Shown here: in pieces, positions 63,964 through 64,000 of the stretch | Layout of the letters: the number at the start of each line of letters is the position of its first letter | Position numbering within the stretch: position 1 is the stretch's first letter | Assembly: GCA_910577665.1 (NCBI GenBank) | Contig: CAJTOJ010000020.1 | Location: 4,738-68,737, forward strand | From: an uncultured Acetatifactor sp. | GTDB taxonomy: Bacteria > Bacillota > Clostridia > Lachnospirales > Lachnospiraceae | Direction: 5' to 3' | DNA length: 64,000 nt | The notes under the pieces: generated by a model | Told to the model about the DNA's origin: nothing | The model's database searches: none | What the model saw: only the letters and a program-made list of their open reading frames with translations | Translations under genes and position numbers: made by a program

Positions 63964-64000
63964 CTTCCTTAAATCCCATTCCCGTGGTATACTCCTTTCA

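Noticed and set aside
1..64000. CRISPR arrays, rRNA or tRNA genes
   Set aside because: No regularly spaced repeats, no rRNA signature and no convincing tRNA cloverleaf were seen on reading both strands.

Overview
The window most likely comes from the chromosome of an endospore-forming, glycan-degrading Clostridia, in the style of a gut Lachnospiraceae. It carries SpoVA sporulation proteins, Lpl-type sugar/oligosaccharide transporters each paired with a membrane-anchored AraC regulator, several glycoside hydrolases, a CIRCE-controlled groES-groL operon, secA-prfB with the programmed RF2 frameshift, and moderately GC-rich coding sequence. Genus level cannot be fixed from the sequence alone.

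Layout. Positions 1-2.8 kb: a minus-strand catabolic cluster (zinc alcohol dehydrogenase, aldo/keto reductase, GH29 fucosidase cut by the window edge). 3.2-5.1 kb: an orphan, visibly AT-rich GT-C-type membrane glycosyltransferase. 5.7-7.4 kb: a small frameshifted gene and an AraC regulator whose 3' end overlaps the antisense spoVAC. 8.0-20.1 kb: one long minus-strand glycan operon reading permease, permease, binding lipoprotein, AraC membrane sensor, sialidase-like BNR protein, large GH106-like hydrolase, DapA-family aldolase. 20.4-21.7 kb: spoVAB and spoVAA, in reversed order relative to B. subtilis and separated by a duplicated hairpin/ribosome-binding unit. 22-28.3 kb: a second GH106-like protein, an ABC exporter, a LiaF-like membrane protein with a pentapeptide-repeat N-terminus, and its LytTR regulator. 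28.4-31.3 kb: a FecR-domain lipoprotein and two small unknowns.

31.6-39.7 kb is the housekeeping core (groL, groES, three small membrane/metalloprotease genes, prfB, secA). 40-50.2 kb holds a chemoreceptor, a GntR/ABC (Ytr-like) operon with a clear operator, and, divergent from it, a second FecR lipoprotein fused to a DUF3160-like domain followed by a CapA-family protein. 50.2-57.3 kb: a DUF4143 ATPase, a GH2 beta-galactosidase-type enzyme, an internally deleted MGMT-like remnant, a MATE exporter and a broken AAA-ATPase-like gene. 57.5-63.4 kb: a second Lpl-type transporter (binding protein, two permeases) with its own AraC membrane sensor. The right edge holds an IS91-like transposase remnant.

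How it fits together: extracellular glycan fragments would be captured by the two binding lipoproteins, imported by their permeases (the shared ATPase is not in the window, as is usual for this family), and cut by GH106-like, sialidase-like, GH2 and GH29 enzymes, with the aldolase, AKR and ADH processing the released sugars. The membrane AraC proteins are the likely sensors. The most unusual signals are (i) low-complexity Q/D/G/T-rich inserts, coded by CAGG-rich DNA, in at least six unrelated proteins, clearest as a 10-copy pentapeptide repeat in the LiaF-like protein; (ii) the tandem hairpin-SD-GTG unit before spoVAA; (iii) two paralogous FecR lipoproteins in a Gram-positive context; and (iv) a -1 frame change at an A5 run in a small membrane gene.
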